Of a stretch of 64,000 nucleotides of DNA, positions 13,241 to 49,300 are shown one piece after another. Under the pieces are notes generated by a model that ran no database searches, was not told the DNA's origin, and worked only from the letters and a program-made list of their open reading frames with translations. Every line of letters starts with the position of its first letter. Position 1 is the first letter of the stretch. The position numbers and the translations under genes are program-made. Source of the DNA: Ampullaceana balthica (taxonomy: Eukaryota; Mollusca; Gastropoda; Lymnaeidae); contig CALYLW010000011.1 of the NCBI GenBank assembly GCA_944989445.1, positions 1,021,501-1,085,500 of the forward strand, in the 5' to 3' direction.

Positions 13241-13266
<26 letters not shown>
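11900..13266. repeat. 33-35-bp minisatellite, about 40 units, with a 350-bp higher-order repeat
   Basis: Units of the form TATTCCTCTGTCCATCCACT plus AGTGCAGTGTTGG. 12431-12780 and 12781-13121 are the same ten-unit block repeated with no difference that I can see. The right edge overlaps the last codons of the ABCG5-like gene. Confidence 0.95.
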
Positions 13267-36155
<22,889 letters not shown>

Positions 36156-36311
36156 TGAACACTTATTTAAACCAACAGCATTCAATGTGAAGTTACTGCC
36201 TGTGTGGCTCAATTGTCTAACAACCGTGGGACTGGCTACAACGATGTCTGGTATTCTTTCCCTTTTTCTGTTCCAACACAATAACCTGGTAATCTCCTGG
36301 ATTAGCGACAC

Positions 36312-37470
36312 ATTGTTAGGAGAACAACTTTAAAACGTTACTATTTGTTGATAGAAATCAATAGCCTAATCCAGTGTGTTGGATCTGTGGCTGACTAGAA
36401 GCTGATGGTGTAGATATTTCTTATCTGTCTGAACCCAGTTCGCGACATGTGTCATCGTCCGTGTGACATTGATCAGTCGTACTCTGTAGCGAACCTTCAA
36501 TTTTAAGATAAGCCTGTGGATTCGAAAAAAAGTACTCGATTCTAAATATATGCCCGAATGTTAATATTACAGCGAGTAAAAAACAACTTAATATTTTGAT
36601 TATTCACTCCACGCTTTTGAATAAGAAAAGGATAACCTTTAAGAGTTGCTCAAAAGTACGATTCCAAGTAGAAAGTACGAATATGGTTTTAAATAGCCGA
36701 CATTCAAGAATATTACATTAATAACCTACGTCAAATCGGTGGTTGGGATTATCAAAGTCACGTGACAGTAATCACACCAGGGGTCCACTTGTTTTACAGA
36801 TTTAAGTCTCTTGTTGTTTGTTGTTGTTTTTTTTTGTTGTTTTTTTTGTTTTTTTAGATTATCCCATCTTATAAAATTAGCTCCCAGCGTCATGGTAGCT
36901 TGGAGAATACTGGGGATCACCCACAAATATTATGGCCTAGTTCTGTTACTTCCACGTTGTTTCCCATGAGCACATTAAACCTGGCATCCAATAACGGACA
37001 CAGGACGCGACTCAGAGCATGCGCATTCTTTCTGTCTTCGTTCAACAAAATTTCCTTTAATTTTCTTTCGGAGGTTACTTTAAAAAGTATCGTTCTTAAT
37101 ATAACAGAGTTAATTTTCTAGTTCTTATTTGTTAGGGATCAAACCGTAATTTCATGAACATAACTCTGAATTAGTATTGAGAAACATTTTTGAAGATAGG
37201 TTAAGTGAGTGAAAATAGAAATAGCCTTAAATGCAAATATAACATAAATTAAGTCTTATCTTACGTACTTATCGTTTAAAAGAAATAATAAAAACAATTT
37301 AAAAGTTGTGACTATTTATTTTGTTACTGTAGTGGCGAGAGCTAAGCAATAGTAACGTGATTTACATGAACTTAAAATCATTTTGTTTGTGTAAAACTCT
37401 TCAATCGCTTTTCTATAAATTTCCCCATCACTAAAAGAGATGGATCTCAACTCAGTAAAAATGATCACGT
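36312..37470. other. Left part of the head-to-head intergenic region
   Basis: Between the ABCG5-like and cyclin genes. 36800-36856 is T/GTT-rich. No promoter element can be named with confidence. Confidence 0.4.
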
Positions 37471-37479
37471 CCCCCACCA

Positions 37480-38108
37480 ATTCGCACCAAGAGACACACC
37501 ATTCACAACACCAATAGAAACACCATTCACAACACCAATAGAAACACCATTCACAACACGAAGAGAAACACCATTCACAACACCAAGAGAAACACCATTC
37601 ACAACACCAAGAGACACACGATTCACAACACCAAGAGAAACACCATTCACAACACGAAGAGAAACACCAATCACAACACGAAGAGAAACACCATTCACAA
37701 CACGAAGAGAAACACCATTCACAACACGAAGAGAAACACCATTCACAACACGAAGAGAAACACCAATCACAACACGAAGAGAAACACCATTCACAACACC
37801 AAGAGAAACACCATTCACAACACCAAGAGAAACACCATTCACAACACGAAGAGAAACACCATTCACAACACGAAGAGAAACACCATTCACAACACCAAGA
37901 GAAACACCATTCACAACACAAAGAGAAACACCATTCACAACACGAAGAGAAACACCATTCACAACACCAAGAGAAACACCATTCACAACACCAAGAGAAA
38001 CACCATTCACAACACGAAGAGAAACACCATTCACAACACCAAGAGAAACACCATTCACAACACCAAGAGAAACACCATTCACAACACCAGGAGAAACACC
38101 ATTCGCCA
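37480..38108. repeat. 24-bp minisatellite, about 26 units
   Basis: Unit CACCATTCACAACACCAAGA plus GAAA (or CGAAGAGAAA). The period is a multiple of 3, so 238- and 269-codon frames stay open on the minus strand as an eight-residue repeat. Confidence 0.96.
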
Positions 38109-38399
38109 CACCAAGAAACAAACACAAACCCACACGCACAACCCCTCTAAAACAAGAGACGTCCCACCCCCACCCCCACATTAAAAGATATCAAACCCCA
38201 CCCTTAAGGAAGTAGCTCCACATACCACACACCACACACCACACACTGGCACTTGACCAATTGAACAAGTTTGATTCCGAAGGATCCTAACAGATAACAA
38301 CGTTATCATAACCAGACGAACAATCGCCAGTTTTTGTTTGTTGTAGGCACATTGTAATTCCTGGTCCGGGTACACGGAGTCTTCTGTGTGGCTGGAGTC

Positions 38400-40140
38400 G
38401 ATGTGTGCTATGAACAGACCTTACAATAAATAGATAACATGACGTCATTGGCGAGTGAATTGTCGGAGGTAGGAGTTGTGTGACTAAACAAATTTAGCAC
38501 AAGGCAAGACTAAATACTAACTTGACTGTGTCTATGTCCGCTCCCATTACCCATTAACAGCGTGAAACACTTGAACTCCGGGATGGGGTGGGACATTTTT
38601 GAGACTCTCGTCTAAAAACTTTTTTTCTATTTTTTTAGAGTTACAAACAATTTTCCCTTTAAGCTGCGCGGCTTTGCGGTTGCGCAGATATCTGATGGAT
38701 GCCGCACAGCAGTTTAGAAATATACCGCACAGCAATTTTTTATAAGGGTAATATCTGTGTTTTGGGGTGCAACATTTTTCACAAAAATGGATTCTGTGCA
38801 ATTTTGCACAAGGGTGTTTTGTTTTATATTGCACTCCGACCAACGAACACTGGTAACATGACCTTAGAATAACAAGTTTCTTTGTGAACTTTTGTTCGAA
38901 CCGAGATATTCGCGTTTGAAAATTTGACGTTAGTAGGTCTATATAGAGTTAGAAACTTGTTATTCTGTACTTCCCACAAAATTGTCTCATGATACAGCTT
39001 TCATATTTTTTACCATGATAGATTAATACATGGACTATACAGTATACATAACCCGTTGGCTATAACTCATTTTTGTCAGAATTTCGACTTAGAACCTTGT
39101 TATTGTAAGGGGGCGAGACTATGTATCAAAGATTTGCATCTCGCAAGGGAATATAGCAACTTGACGCAAGTGCACGAAACACGTTTTGTTGTAGTAGCTT
39201 TGTTTGGTGGTTAGTGTCTAGATGATTAACGGTTATCTACTTTAAAACATGAACGCATAGCCCTTAAAAGAAGTTCAAGTCAGTTCTATCGACACACAAA
39301 CACAACCAAACAACAATGAAACGAGAAATTACTAAACATGGATCCCATTCAATGATATGAGGACAAGATACATCTTTATGGTCTCATGTTGGTGATACAA
39401 AGGTTTTTTTTAAAATAAATTTTGTTGCTTTATGATTGTATAGGTTGTTTTTTTTTAATCAACGGAAGTTGCTGCTTTTTGTTTTGTTTTGGTTTAGAAT
39501 CTAACCCAATAAATTCATGAGAACTGATGACTTGAAAGTTGATTTCTTTCACCTAAATATTTAATAAAATAATAGTCCTCTTGGCAATTCAATGTGTCTT
39601 TTGCTATTTATTTATTTATAATAAATTTTATTTTCTTCGAGTGTGAGGTTGGATTTTCAGATTTAATGAAGCCCCGGTGCACCTCCTTTTCAATTCGTTT
39701 TCAAACTACATGTAACTGGAAAAAAATAAAAACATCTTTGAGTGACTGTGATCCAGGTTGAGTTTAGATGGTATTCTGCTGTTTTGTCTACCCACCCCCC
39801 TGATTGTCACCCTCTGTATGTCAACCCCTGTATGTCAACCCCTGTATGTCAACCCCTGTATGTCACCCTCTGTATGTCCCCTCTCCTGATGTTCATTGAT
39901 ACTCCACACATCAACCCGTGTCGTGTCTTTGTCTCCGGAAGTGACGTGATACACTAACAAAAACATTTCCACGCTTAGATGACCTGCACCAGTCATGCGT
40001 GACCGAGTGTGTCCCCTAACAAGATCTGCGTGTCACCAACTCACACGTCTGGTCAAATCTCTTGTTTCCCTCAATGTCTCCCATCGAGTTTAGGCCACGA
40101 ATTACACAGGTCAGAGGTTACTTAACATTTAGGGGGCGGA
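38400..40140. other. Intergenic region with one short array
   Basis: Nothing recognised apart from a 15-bp repeat (CTGTATGTCAACCCC, 5 units) at 39812-39880. Confidence 0.45.
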
Positions 40141-40255
40141 GTTTGTGGTAGAAACTTCACCACGTTACGCCAACATGACCAGGACACATGTGTTATTTTA
40201 TAATGTATTTGTTTTTCTCTTAAATAATGTTCACCCCTCCCCTCCCAGCACCAAG

Positions 40256-40340
40256 ATGGTGGGATACTATCCACCCAGGGTCAGCGAGTCAACAAGTGGC
40301 AAGAACCAGCGATTGCAGCAGAGTCCATCGCGTCGGTCCG
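40256..40340 (+). CDS. Candidate first coding exon of the cyclin gene
   Basis: The ATG has a good context (AAGATGG). It encodes MVGYYPPRVSESTSGKNQRL through SPSRRS and ends in phase 1 at a GTGAGA donor, which matches the phase-1 acceptor at 43514. It lies 3.2 kb upstream of the next exon. If it is not used, translation could start at the ATG at 43517. Confidence 0.5.
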
Positions 40341-43300
40341 GTGAGATGCGTGGTCCTTGCAGGAGAGCTTTATCCTAGGGAAGAGTTGTGTAACTAAACT
40401 TGGGCAAAGTAGACAGTCATCTCCTGACGGAATCACACGGAACTGGTGAAGGTAATTCGTTTTGGTTTTATTCCTGTCTTTGCGGACGAGACATAATTTT
40501 ATATATTATATTATATCTGTTGCTAGACGACTGTCACTAACAGTAAGAAGACAAAGCGTGTATTTAGATTGGAAGTGTCTCGTATTAAAAATGTTTCTGT
40601 AAATTCAGGGGAGATTTTAAAGTGTACAGATTTGCGTTCTTCTCTTCTAGCATTAACCCCATGGGTGATCATAAGGAGGATATAAATAAAAATTAGTATT
40701 TTTGTTGTTGTTTTTTTTGTAACCAACAAGAGCTTACTCGCTCCTTGCTATGGCCCAATAATACCCATGTATTGTTGTGATATAGTAATTTTAGCAGCAT
40801 TAGATAAAAGTGTCATCAAACTTTTAAAAACAAAAATTTTCATCTGGTTTTGTTTTTTCATAATGAAAAAAACACTTCTTAATATTTTGTCTAGTCATTT
40901 TTGAGCGAAATTTGTGTTAAATTTTAACGTCTTGTCTCGAGGACATAGCGTTGAACCTTCAAATTTAGGGTCTGGTCATTCTCAAAGACCTGATCATTCC
41001 TAAAAGGGAAAAGGTAATCGCTCTCTACATTGTGTTCTCCCTGTAAAACTTGTACTGTAAACTTGATGGCAATGGCAAACTTGATGGCAATGGCAAACTT
41101 GATGGCACTGGCAAACTTGATGGCACCGGCAAACTTGATGGCAATGGCAAACTTGATGGCACTGGCATACTTGATGGCACCGGCAAACTTGATAGCAATG
41201 GCAAACTTGATGGCACTGGCATACTTGATGGCACCGACATACTTGATGGCACCGGCAAACTTGATGGCACCGGCAAACTTGATGGCACCGGCAAACTTGA
41301 TGGCACCGGCAAACTTGATGGCAATGGCAAACTTGATGGCAATGGCAAACTTGATGGCACTGGCATACTTGATGGCACTGGCATACTTGATGGCACTGGC
41401 ATACTTGATGGCACTGGCATACTTGATGGCACTGGCAAACTTGATGGCACTGGCATAGTTGGTGGATCTTGCATAATTGGTGGATCTGGCATAATTGGGG
41501 GCACTGGAATAATTGATGGCACTGATATACTTGGCGCCACTGGCAGAGAAAGCACGAAGGGCAATCCACCTTAACCATCATTTTGTTTGTTTTTTTAATA
41601 ATGAGAAACGACACTTCAACCTATAGGGCTTGTCATTGTGAGATCGTAGAGCGTTGTACCAAATAAACGCGTGTTGTTGTTTTTTTTAAAACAAGTTTTC
41701 ATGAAACAAAGTTTTTCAACATAAATATAGAAGAAACAATACGTAGAAAAATTGTAAGAATAATAAAATTATATTTTTTTTTGGACAAGGTAACAAGGGG
41801 TGACTCAAATAAACGTAGAATTAAAAATATAATTGACAGAAAAATCCTTATACACCAACGGTGGTGAAACCGTGTCTCGCGAGCCGCATGCGGCTCTTCT
41901 GTGGTCACATTGCGGCTCGCGTACAATTTATGAAAGATATATTACAAGGATTAATGGAAGATTTCCTAGCCAGGTTTAATGATCCATGGTGATTCAATGC
42001 GCCTCTCGGCAAAAAAAATAATTTATATTTCAAAATGGCCCTCAGTCACCACAGGTGTGGCCACCCTGTGAATAGACGATGCGGAAATTAGATTAATATC
42101 GTGACGAAATTCGTCCAACGAAATTCGTCCAAAGAAATATCATGGATATTTCTAATAATAGATCTCCGCCAAAGCTTAACTTCAATTTTTTTTTATGGTG
42201 GAAAAGTATACGTTCTCCTATTGCGTAGTCAAACTAGCTTATTGGGCAATGGTCTTAAAACCTATGCCCCGAGCCAATACAGAAACGGAACATGAATGAC
42301 AGTAACGTCACAAATACATATTTATATATATAACATTAAAAATTCTTAATTTAGAAATACAACACAAAGATAATTTAATACAACCCTGAGATAGACATAA
42401 GGATAAAAACTCTTTTCTTATTCCATTTGCAAGAACACACATATACAAATTCTCGTTCTTCCCGTCCGGAATTCGGGTTGCCTGAAGAAACCAAGAAAAC
42501 CAACACTTTATCAACATTTACAACTCTAATAAGAATAAAGGACTAGACGCAAACCATATATAAGCGTAGGACACAATAATCTTCTGTGCAGAAGGAGCGT
42601 CTATAACAGATAAGGGGCCGTCCATAAAGTACGTCATGCTCCAGAGGGGGAGGGGGTGTAAGAAAGTGTGACAGTTTGTGACAGGGGGAGGGGGGCTACG
42701 GCCATGTGTGACGTCACGCTGTTTTATATTAAATTTTGATTATTTTGTTAATAAATAAAACAACCCCGTAAAAACAAAGTATTTGACTATAAATCCCTTA
42801 TATATGAGACATAACTAAAAGTATTGATTATGTGCAAACGCGACAAACATTTACAGACTGAAACCGAAATTATCTCCCCTGGCTTTAAAACTGGGGGAAG
42901 GGGGAGGGGGTGTGGACATGGATGGGTGGCGTCAACGCGTTAACTCAACACCTGGTTAAAACACGAGATGTGTTCACCGATGGCTGGCGTGAAGTCAATT
43001 GACCCGTAAAATGTAAACAATAGCGACTTCTACATATAGTTTTAAATAGATAAACTAGAAATGCATTAATTTAATTACCGTACGTTCGATCGATCTGAAA
43101 TTTTTATACGATGCATTGTTAGGTGACACGAGTCCATGTGCCAAATTTCAGCTCGATGGCATGACGGGAAGTGGGTCATTTTTTACTTCTGTTTTTCCGC
43201 GGTGCCCGCCCAAGACAGAGAGACAGAGATGGCGGTGAAGTTAATATAAGGGATTTAAAAACATTTTTGTTCGAAAGTGTGACGTACTTTAGGGGGGGGG

Positions 43301-46300
43301 TCCGAGATGTGTGACAGTTTGTGACAAGGGGGAGGGGGGAGTTTAAAATGGTCAAAAATAGCATGACGTACTTTATGGACGGCCCCTAGGATAAAAAGAG
43401 ATACGATGAATTCCTAATTTTGCTTATTTCAAAGTATGAAAATAAGTAATTGAATTGAATTTTTAAAAAGACAATTTTATTTGTCACCCAACCTCATTTC
43501 CTCTAGTCGCCAAGTGATGGATGTTGGCTCTGGGGTAGTAACAAGGCTTCAGCACAAACGAGCTCGTGAGATGGCCGGCCGCCTCAACGACAACGGCAAG
43601 CGGAACTTGAAGGATGGGTTGAGCACCGGAGCCGGTGAGAATGCCGACACCGGAAACTGTGTGGCCTACAGCAGACGATCGTATCCACTGGAACACGAGA
43701 GTGAACCGTGGTCAAAGAACGTGGAGAAGACCTCCAAGACGGAAAAATCCGCCAAGACTCTGAAGGTAAGAGAAGGTAACTGATATTTTGGTGGGCTTGA
43801 GGTATTCTTTTTAAAGTCTTAAACAGTTATCCTTCTATCACTCACAACTCATCCAAAATTAAAATATAAGCTAAAACAATGACGTCATATAATATTTTTT
43901 ACGGCGAGAAACATCACACGCTTTTTAACTCCTATGGACTGTTGTACTATTTAAAAAATAATCTTTAATTTATAATTATTTGGCACACCTCCTGATGCAC
44001 ACCTCCTGATGCACACCTTGTATTATAAGCTCAAACAATGACGTCTTAACGTTACGGATACATCCATCCAGTGAGTGAGTGAGTTGGGCTATTATATTGC
44101 TTATTTCTTGTCTTGTAAAGCGCCTCATTACATGACTGTTTGGATTAAGATGATGTTTTCAACATGAATGACATCCACATTTGCATATCATCACCTTCCC
44201 ATCGCTACATGTATATGATGATGGCTTTGTTTCACTTGGCCCCAAGGAAAGAAATGCTTTTTTTTTCATAGTCGTCATTTTGTCTTCGCCACCCTCTCAG
44301 TCCACAATCTAATTTATATTATATTATCTTTCAACAGAAAGGAACATTGACGGACAGGGGTCAAAATGCCGGACTCTGCCCTCCAGTGGTTGAAACTGCG
44401 CAGCCGATTAAACCAAAGATCAAAGACACACTGTTCACTTCATACAAGGCCTTTGGTAGGAATAAACGTACAGTTCACTTCATTTAACATAAGATGTTGG
44501 CATACAGTTCACTTCATTTAACATACGATTTTGGCATAGGCATACATTTTTCTTCAGTTTACACACTATAAACCATAAATTTCGTCAAAGATATATGATG
44601 GAAAGCATTCCTTACACAGCAAAACTCATATACGCACACATTAAACATGAACATTTGCTCCATATGTTTAACAATGCCCGTACGCCAAAAAAACAGATTT
44701 ATAGGAATTAAACATGCCTAAGACAGTAAATAACCAAAGGTTAAATAAACTGGTAATAACCAAAGGTTTAAAAAACTGGTAATATCCAATAGTTAAATAA
44801 ACTGGTAATAACAGATAGTTAATTAAAATTGTAATAACCACAACTCTCTCTATCTTTATAGTGCCGGGTGAGATGGAGTTCCCTCCTCCAGAGGAGTACC
44901 TGTCATGTAATATACTTATTTCTTTTGTTTTAATAACAACTGTCTGAGTTTCCATGTGGTGTGTGTAATAGTAATGATATGCCTCACAATTATTATATTC
45001 CATCCAGTGGCGTAGCTAGACCTTTTGCCGCCCGGGGCGGTCTTCAATTTGCCGCCCTTTCTAAGTAGATAGTATCATGGTTTTTATAAATTAATAAACA
45101 TAAATAAATAATTGTAATTGAAACAAAGTAAAGTGGCTAACATTTCTACCATTGAATGCCATATTTAAGTTAGTGGCAATAAAGGAGGCCAAATAAGATG
45201 TTATACCTATAAATACATATTTTTATAAAAATACGAGATACTTTTTTTTTAAAGGTTACAAGAAAGTTACTGAGGTTGCACATGAGACAAACGTATTCCA
45301 AATTTACACCAAAAAATTAAATTACCAATTAGTATGCTTTTATTTTGTATTTATAAATAAATGATTTAATTATATTTTTACAAACAAATTGTGTACATTA
45401 GTATGTAAACATATTATTTATACATTTATTTTCCTAACTTTCATAGTAGAAAAATCGTGTATTATGCTATCAAAATTTAAATAATTTGTTATATTTTGTT
45501 CTATGGACAATATTGCAAGATTTTGTAGTCTTAAATCAAGGGTCGGGGAAACTTTTTGTCTGAGAGAGCCATACATTATTTTTAAAACTAAAAATTCAAG
45601 TAAATGTGTGCATTTTGTGTAATTTCAACACTAAAAGTACCATAATTATGTCTCTTAATTCTTTTTAATATCATTGTTATGCTGTTTATTGTTTATGCAA
45701 TTCAAAGGAATCTGAATAAACGTTTTTTTAAGAATAGTCGAACATTTGTCTGAGAGCCAGATGCAGCCATCAATAGAGCCACATCTGGCTCGCGAGCCAT
45801 GGTTTCCCAACCCCTGTCTTAAATCATGCACTCATTGTGGAACGAAGATAATTTTTTATCAACTTCAGTTTGGAGAAGCTCCTTTCACAACTAGCGACAC
45901 TGATAACAATAATTGTTATAAAAATTCTTAGAATACAAAATACACAAACAAATTGTGCAATGAAAACAATATATTTAAGCTTTATTTATAAACTAATACG
46001 ACAAGCGGGCCTTTTCCTCCATTTTTCCCAACGCAATGCCTCTTTTTGTAGTATAGGTACAGCCACAAAACCTGGATCATTTTTCTTTCATTATGGAACT
46101 GTTCTTTATCAATGTCAATAAAATCATTTATTTGACATTCAATTTCTTCACTTAGTAGGTTATATGGGATTATACACGAATATTTTCTTACATGGACATG
46201 CAACTGATCAAAGAGTTCTTTTAATTCCTTTATAATTCGATCCATGGATTAAAACATTTCTCGTTGTACTTCATGTTCTAAAGATAGGACCACGTCTTGT

Positions 46301-49300
46301 GAATTTTCCCCACTCACATGTTTTTCCCTTCTAACTTGGCGTTTCCTTTATTTTCTACAAAGTAAATAAACGATTCTACAACTTTAACTTCACCAACATC
46401 AATAACTACGTATCTTTTAATTTGACTAGTTTAATATTTGTGGGAAATATCTGGAGAGCTGTCAAATATCATACACAAAGTTTTTAGCTTGCTTTAATTG
46501 GTCCATTATTGTTTTTCTCGCTGCACCTCTCAATAGGTCTATGAATTCATTTTGAATCATTTTCCACAAATAGGAGACACTATATTTATTACCCATCTTA
46601 ATTTGTACTAAATGTTCACATAATACTGGGTCGTACTTGGCCAACAAGTCCAAAAGCTCTAGAAAATGTCCTATATTTTCAATTGAATTGATGTCTTCCT
46701 CATGAATACTTTCACGATGACCTCTCAACGCCAAATTTTGTTTAGCTAAGAATCTAATTATATCAAGTATTGTGAGAATTTCCTTTCATTTTTTCTTATT
46801 TCTTTATCAATATTCTGTTGTAGATTATCAAAAGTTTGCACCATGTCCAATTCTTATTTCTAATTCCTTCCATTGGGAAAATGATCGAATCTGCAGTAGA
46901 CTCAACTCATGTTGACTTATTCGGTAGACTGAACTCATGTTGACTTATTCAGTAGTCTCAACTCGTGTTGACTTATTTTGAGATTAAATTTCCACTATTT
47001 GTTAAAACTATTTTCCGTGTTAAAATTTGATTGTAAAAAATAATCAAACAGTTCACAGCAAAAACAATATATAATTTTCTTCAATGGTGAATACACCATC
47101 CACGATCTTAACAAATTTTCACCATTATGCAAAATTTGGGGGAAAAAAACAATAATCGCGATTAATCTTTCTTACGAAAAATCGTAATAATTTTCACTAA
47201 AATAGACTAATTCAAACTATCTAAATCAAAACATTACTTTAATAGGATATGCATAAAAGTTTTAGTGAATAAACGTATTTTAATGAAACACACACATTCT
47301 GTTTGTGCTACTTTAATGAAAAATACATAAATAATGATAATTTTTAGTAAATAATAATAGTAGAATAATTTTCTTAAACTTAAACAGTAATATAAATTAC
47401 TACTTGCATGTTAAACACAATATTTGAACCACAATGCCATGTGGGTAATTTTTCGCGTATCATTCTGTGCATGTCGAAAATCCACGCAATAACGAACGCG
47501 GCGGTATTAATAGTATATTCGGTCCAGCAGTGATGTGTTCTTTGTGTTGTTTTCTTATAAAAAGCGTCATCTGTGATGTATACCGCTTAATTTTCAAAAC
47601 AAATCTATACAAGTTTTTAAACGATTTTAAATTTCTTAACGGTTATGCGTTAGTTATAACAAACAGTATGTAATTAAAAAAATGTCTTGAGAATCCGTTA
47701 ATTACGACTCGAAAATACGAATATTTTATTTTCACCCGGGTTTTCCTCTTTCAAAAGAAAAAAGGCGGTTGTCCGAAAGGGCTGTACTTTTCAAATGCCC
47801 CAAATGCCGCCCCCAAATCATGTGCCGCCCGGGGCGGATCGCCCCCACCGCCCCCCCCTAGCTACGCCACTGATTCCATCGTCTTAATATCATGTGGTGT
47901 GTGTCTAAAAGTAATGTTGTGGTCTACCATAATGTTCCTTCATATTGATTATATGACAGTCTATGTGTCTAATATTAACTGTGTTGTTTACCATATTGTT
48001 CATTCATATTGATTCCATGTTTCTCATATTAATGTTTCGGTCTACCATAATGTTCCTTGAAATTGATTCTATGACAGTCTATGTGTATAATATTAACTAT
48101 GTAGTCTACCATAATGTTCCTTCATATTGATTCCATGTTTCTCATATTAATGTTTCGGTCTACCATAATGTTCCCTCACATTGATTCCATGTGCATTACG
48201 TCCAATAGTAACTATGTCTCTCACCATGATTTTCCTTGAATTTAGATCCATGGCGAAATGCTGGAGATGAAGCCTACCTTTGGTGTCTGCGCAATCCCGT
48301 CCTCGATCCAGGTATTTACCTTTATTTAGTTGTCTAATATTAAAAGGTAAAAGCCTTTATTTATTTGTGTCTAATATAAACAAGGTAACAGCCTTTATTT
48401 AGTTGTGTCTAATATAAACGATGTAATAGCCTTTATTTAGTTGTGTCTAATATAAACGATGTAATAGCCTTTATTTAGTTGTGTCTAATATAAACAAGGT
48501 AATAGTCTTTATTTAGTTGTCTAACATAAACAATGTAATAGCCTTTTTTTAGTTGTGTCTTATATGAAAAATGTATTGGCCTTTATTTATTTCTGTCTAT
48601 ATTAACAAGGTATTGACCCTTATTTAGTAGTGTTTAAGAAAATTGTGGCAATTACCTTTATTTAGTTGTGTGTAATATAAAAAAGTATAACATTTATTTA
48701 GTTATGTCTATTATAAACGAGGTAATAGCCTTTATTTAGTTGTGTCTAATATAAACGAGGTAATAGCCTTTATTTAGTTGTGTCTAATATAAACGAGGTA
48801 ATAGCCTTTATTTAGTTGTGTCTAATATAAACGAGGTAATAGCCTTTATTTAGTTGTGTCTAATATAAACAAGGTAATAGTCTTTATTTAGTTGTCTAAC
48901 ATAAACAATGTAATAGCCTTTTTTTTAGTTGTGTCTTATATGAAAAATGTATTGGCCTTTATTTATTTCTGTCTATATTAACAAGGTATTGGCCCTTATT
49001 TAATAGTGTTTAAGAAAATTATGGCAATTACCTTTATTTAGTTGTGTGTAATATAAAAAAGTATAACATTTATTTAGTTATGTCTATTATAAACGAGGTA
49101 ATAGCCTTTATTTAGTTGTGTCTAATATAAACGAGGTAATAGCCTTTATTTAGTTGTCTAACATAAACAATGTAATAGCCTTTATTTAGTTGTCTAACAT
49201 AAACAATGTAATAGCCTTTATTTAGTTGTCTAACATAAACAATGTAATAGCCTTTATTTAGTTGTCTAACATAAACAATGTAATAGCCTTTATTTAGTTG

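Noticed and set aside
37316..38181. Minus-strand open frames of 269 and 238 codons with an eight-residue repeat
   Set aside because: They exist only because the 24-bp minisatellite period is a multiple of 3. Three frames are open, there are no splice or start signals, and nothing is conserved.
41000..41614. Overlapping open frames of up to 204 codons on both strands
   Set aside because: 18-bp minisatellite; every frame stays open and the composition is purely that of the repeat.
36312..43480. An ABCG8 gene head to head with the ABCG5-like gene
   Set aside because: No Walker A, signature or ABCG membrane motif was found on either strand here; the next gene is the cyclin.
46462..46734. A host ZMYM-type gene
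   Set aside because: The fragment lies within hAT terminal repeats with an 8-bp duplication and is broken by stops, so it is a dead transposase.
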